DNA from: Clostridia bacterium
GTDB taxonomy: Bacteria; Bacillota_A; Clostridia; Oscillospirales; CAG-272
Reading direction: 5' to 3'
Assembly: GCA_017626655.1 (NCBI GenBank)
Contig: JAGAIH010000264.1
Coordinates: 1-8,405, forward strand
Length of the DNA: 8,405 nucleotides
A program made the translations under genes and the position numbers. Shown here piece after piece: positions 7,089-8,405 of the stretch. Under the pieces are notes generated by a model. It was not told the DNA's origin. It did not search any database and worked only from the letters and a program-made list of their open reading frames with translations. Position 1 is the stretch's first letter. Each line of letters starts with the position of its first letter.

Positions 7089-7097
7089 AAATGTGTC

Positions 7098-7112
7098 TGC
7101 GGATCATCCGCA
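7098..7112. promoter_or_regulatory. 15-bp palindrome at the predicted start site, candidate operator
   Basis: TGCGGAT-C-ATCCGCA is a perfect inverted repeat with 7-bp arms around one central base, covering roughly +4 to +18. A dimeric repressor bound here would block initiation, which fits substrate-controlled expression of a glycosidase. As RNA it would give only a 5-bp stem with a 5-nt loop and no T tract, so it is not a terminator. The cognate regulator is not in the window. Confidence 0.5.
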
Positions 7113-7138
7113 TCGTACTTGAAAATTTTTGATTCAGA

Positions 7139-7144
7139 TAGGAG
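7139..7144 (+). promoter_or_regulatory. Ribosome binding site of the rhamnosidase-like gene
   Basis: TAGGAG at 7139-7144 lies 8 bases before the ATG at 7153 and sets the start codon. Confidence 0.82.
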
Positions 7145-7152
7145 AACCTACC

Positions 7153-8405
7153 ATGAAGATCAACGAAAAGATCCCCGCTCTGAACGGGTCCATCACCGAC
7201 CCCCGTACCCGCCGCTACCTCGCCCCCAAGCGGGTGGTGCTGACCGAGGGCAACGTGCATAACCCCGAGTCCCTGCTTCAGGAGAGAAGCAACCAGATCA
7301 CCCTGGGCGTGGGCGAGTGCTGCACCATGCGGAACATCCCCGGTGAGCCCAAGGCCAAGCTGGTGCTGGACTACGGCTGTGAGTTCCCCGGCTCCATCCG
7401 CCTCATGATCTGGGGCGCGGGCTCCAAGGGCTACGGTGACGACGCCCGCTGTAACATCATCGTCCGTACCGGTGAGTCGGTCATGGAGGCCATCACCCCC
7501 ATCAAGGTCAAGAACACCACCAACGACCACGCCATCCGCGACCGCGTTATGAACGTGGGCTTCTACTCCGCCAACGAGACCAACGAGTCGGGCCAGCGGT
7601 TCGTCTGCGTGGAGCTCATCGACGATGACGCCGTGGTGACCTTCAAGGCCATCCAGGGTGTGTTCCACTATCTGGATCTGGACTACAAGGGCTCCTTCGA
7701 ATGCTCCGACGAGAAGCTGACCCGCATCTGGAACACCGCCGCCTACACCGCTCACGTCAATATGCAGGAGTACCTGTGGGACGGCATCAAGCGCGACCGT
7801 CTGGTCTGGATCGGCGATATGCACACCGAGGTCAACACCATCCTGGCCACCTTCGGCTACAACGAGATCGTCCCCCGCTCCCTGGACGTGGTCCGCGACG
7901 AGACCCCCGTGGGCGCCTGGATGAACGGTATCTCGGCCTACTCCATCTGGTGGCTCCTGATCCACTGCGACTGGTACCGCGCCTTCGGTGACAAGGCCTA
8001 CCTGGAGGAGCAGAGAGACTACCTCCGCGGCCTGCTGACCCTGCTGGCCTCCTTCGTGGACGAGGACGGCGGCGAGACCCTCCCCGAGGGCCGACTCCTG
8101 GACTGGCCCACCAACGATGATCCCGTGGCCAAGCACGTGGGCTTCCAAGGCCTGCTGAAGCTGGCTCTGGACAACGGCGCCTACCTGCTCCGCGAGCTGG
8201 GCGAGGATGAGACCGCTGCTCTCTGCGAGGCCTCCTCCGAGAAGATGAAGGGCCACAAGCCCGCGCCCACCGCCGCCAAGCAGGCCAACGCCTTCATGGT
8301 GCTGGCAGGGCTTTCCGACCCCGTCGAGGTCAACGAGCGGGTCATGATCCCCGGCGGCGGCCACGGCTACTCCACCTTCATGGGCTACTACATCATGGCC
8401 GCCAA
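7153..8405 (+). CDS. Alpha-L-rhamnosidase-like glycoside hydrolase, GH78-type (3' partial)
   Basis: The frame is open from ATG 7153 to the window end: 417 codons plus two bases, with no stop. There is no signal peptide or membrane segment, so the enzyme is probably cytoplasmic and acts on imported rhamnosides or related oligosaccharides. Residues ~1-180 form a beta-rich N-terminal region. Near 181 ('FECSDEKLTRIWNTAAYTAH') the helical (alpha/alpha)6 barrel begins, as in bacterial rhamnosidases. The signature 'DGIKRDRLVWIGD' (210-222) fits the GH78 spacing D-x4-E/D-x6-D: D210, D215 and D222 align with D567, E572 and D579 of Bacillus GL1 RhaB as I recall them. Position 215 is Asp rather than Glu, which is also seen in rhamnosidase-like subgroups, so substrate specificity is not certain. 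The later catalytic Glu would lie beyond the window. Its own promoter and the terminator before it make it a separate unit. Confidence 0.85.
   Translation, partial: MKINEKIPALNGSITDPRTRRYLAPKRVVLTEGNVHNPESLLQERSNQITLGVGECCTMRNIPGEPKAKLVLDYGCEFPGSIRLMIWGAGSKGYGDDARCNIIVRTGESVMEAITPIKVKNTTNDHAIRDRVMNVGFYSANETNESGQRFVCVELIDDDAVVTFKAIQGVFHYLDLDYKGSFECSDEKLTRIWNTAAYTAHVNMQEYLWDGIKRDRLVWIGDMHTEVNTILATFGYNEIVPRSLDVVRDETPVGAWMNGISAYSIWWLLIHCDWYRAFGDKAYLEEQRDYLRGLLTLLASFVDEDGGETLPEGRLLDWPTNDDPVAKHVGFQGLLKLALDNGAYLLRELGEDETAALCEASSEKMKGHKPAPTAAKQANAFMVLAGLSDPVEVNERVMIPGGGHGYSTFMGYYIMAA

Noticed and set aside
7003..8364. Long minus-strand open frame (453 codons) opposite the rhamnosidase-like gene
   Set aside because: The translation is low-complexity Gly/Val/Leu/His/Asp, typical of the antisense of GC-rich coding sequence. 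The + strand has a promoter, an RBS and the GH78 motif.

Overview
The window looks like a piece of a gut or rumen Clostridia genome (Oscillospirales/Ruminococcaceae-like). Three things suggest this: a Ruminococcus-type dockerin with paired 'NTRDVAxLxQxVVG' helices, an ECF sigma/anti-sigma pair of a style common in that order, and strong AGGAG ribosome binding sites with sigma-A-type promoters. All genes read on the + strand. No tRNA, rRNA, CRISPR array, transposase or integrase is visible.

Layout. (1) 2-265: the 3' part of a GC-rich gene, possibly a secreted glycoside-hydrolase-like protein (WNEF and VDQF motifs). It stops abruptly at an abnormal junction. (2) about 235-3966: an AT-rich block (about 40% GC where counted) encoding a large secreted, non-catalytic, cellulosome-type protein. 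It has a propeller-like region, CARDB-like and X2-like Ig modules, two InlB/Flg_new-type repeats and a C-terminal dockerin. It lacks its own 5' end, and a one-base frameshift near 693 splits it into two reading frames (258-695 and 634-3966). (3) 3967-4265: an intergenic region with one good terminator, one weak one, and an extended -10 promoter lying inside an imperfect dyad. (4) 4266-6982: a translationally coupled pair, an ECF sigma factor and a single-pass membrane protein with four diverged extracellular repeats, closed by a terminator. (5) 7083-8405: a sigma-A promoter, a 15-bp palindrome at the expected start site, and the 5' part (417 codons) of a cytoplasmic alpha-L-rhamnosidase-like GH78-type enzyme that runs off the window.

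How it fits together. The sigma/anti-sigma pair is probably an envelope-sensing switch whose large ectodomain reads an outside signal. The rhamnosidase-like gene has its own promoter and candidate operator, so it need not belong to that switch. The dockerin protein would be secreted and bound to a cohesin scaffold, but in this copy the gene is broken at both the junction and the frameshift. The sharp change in base composition at the left junction, with both genes truncated there, means either a real rearrangement/acquired island or an assembly chimera. The sequence alone cannot separate these.
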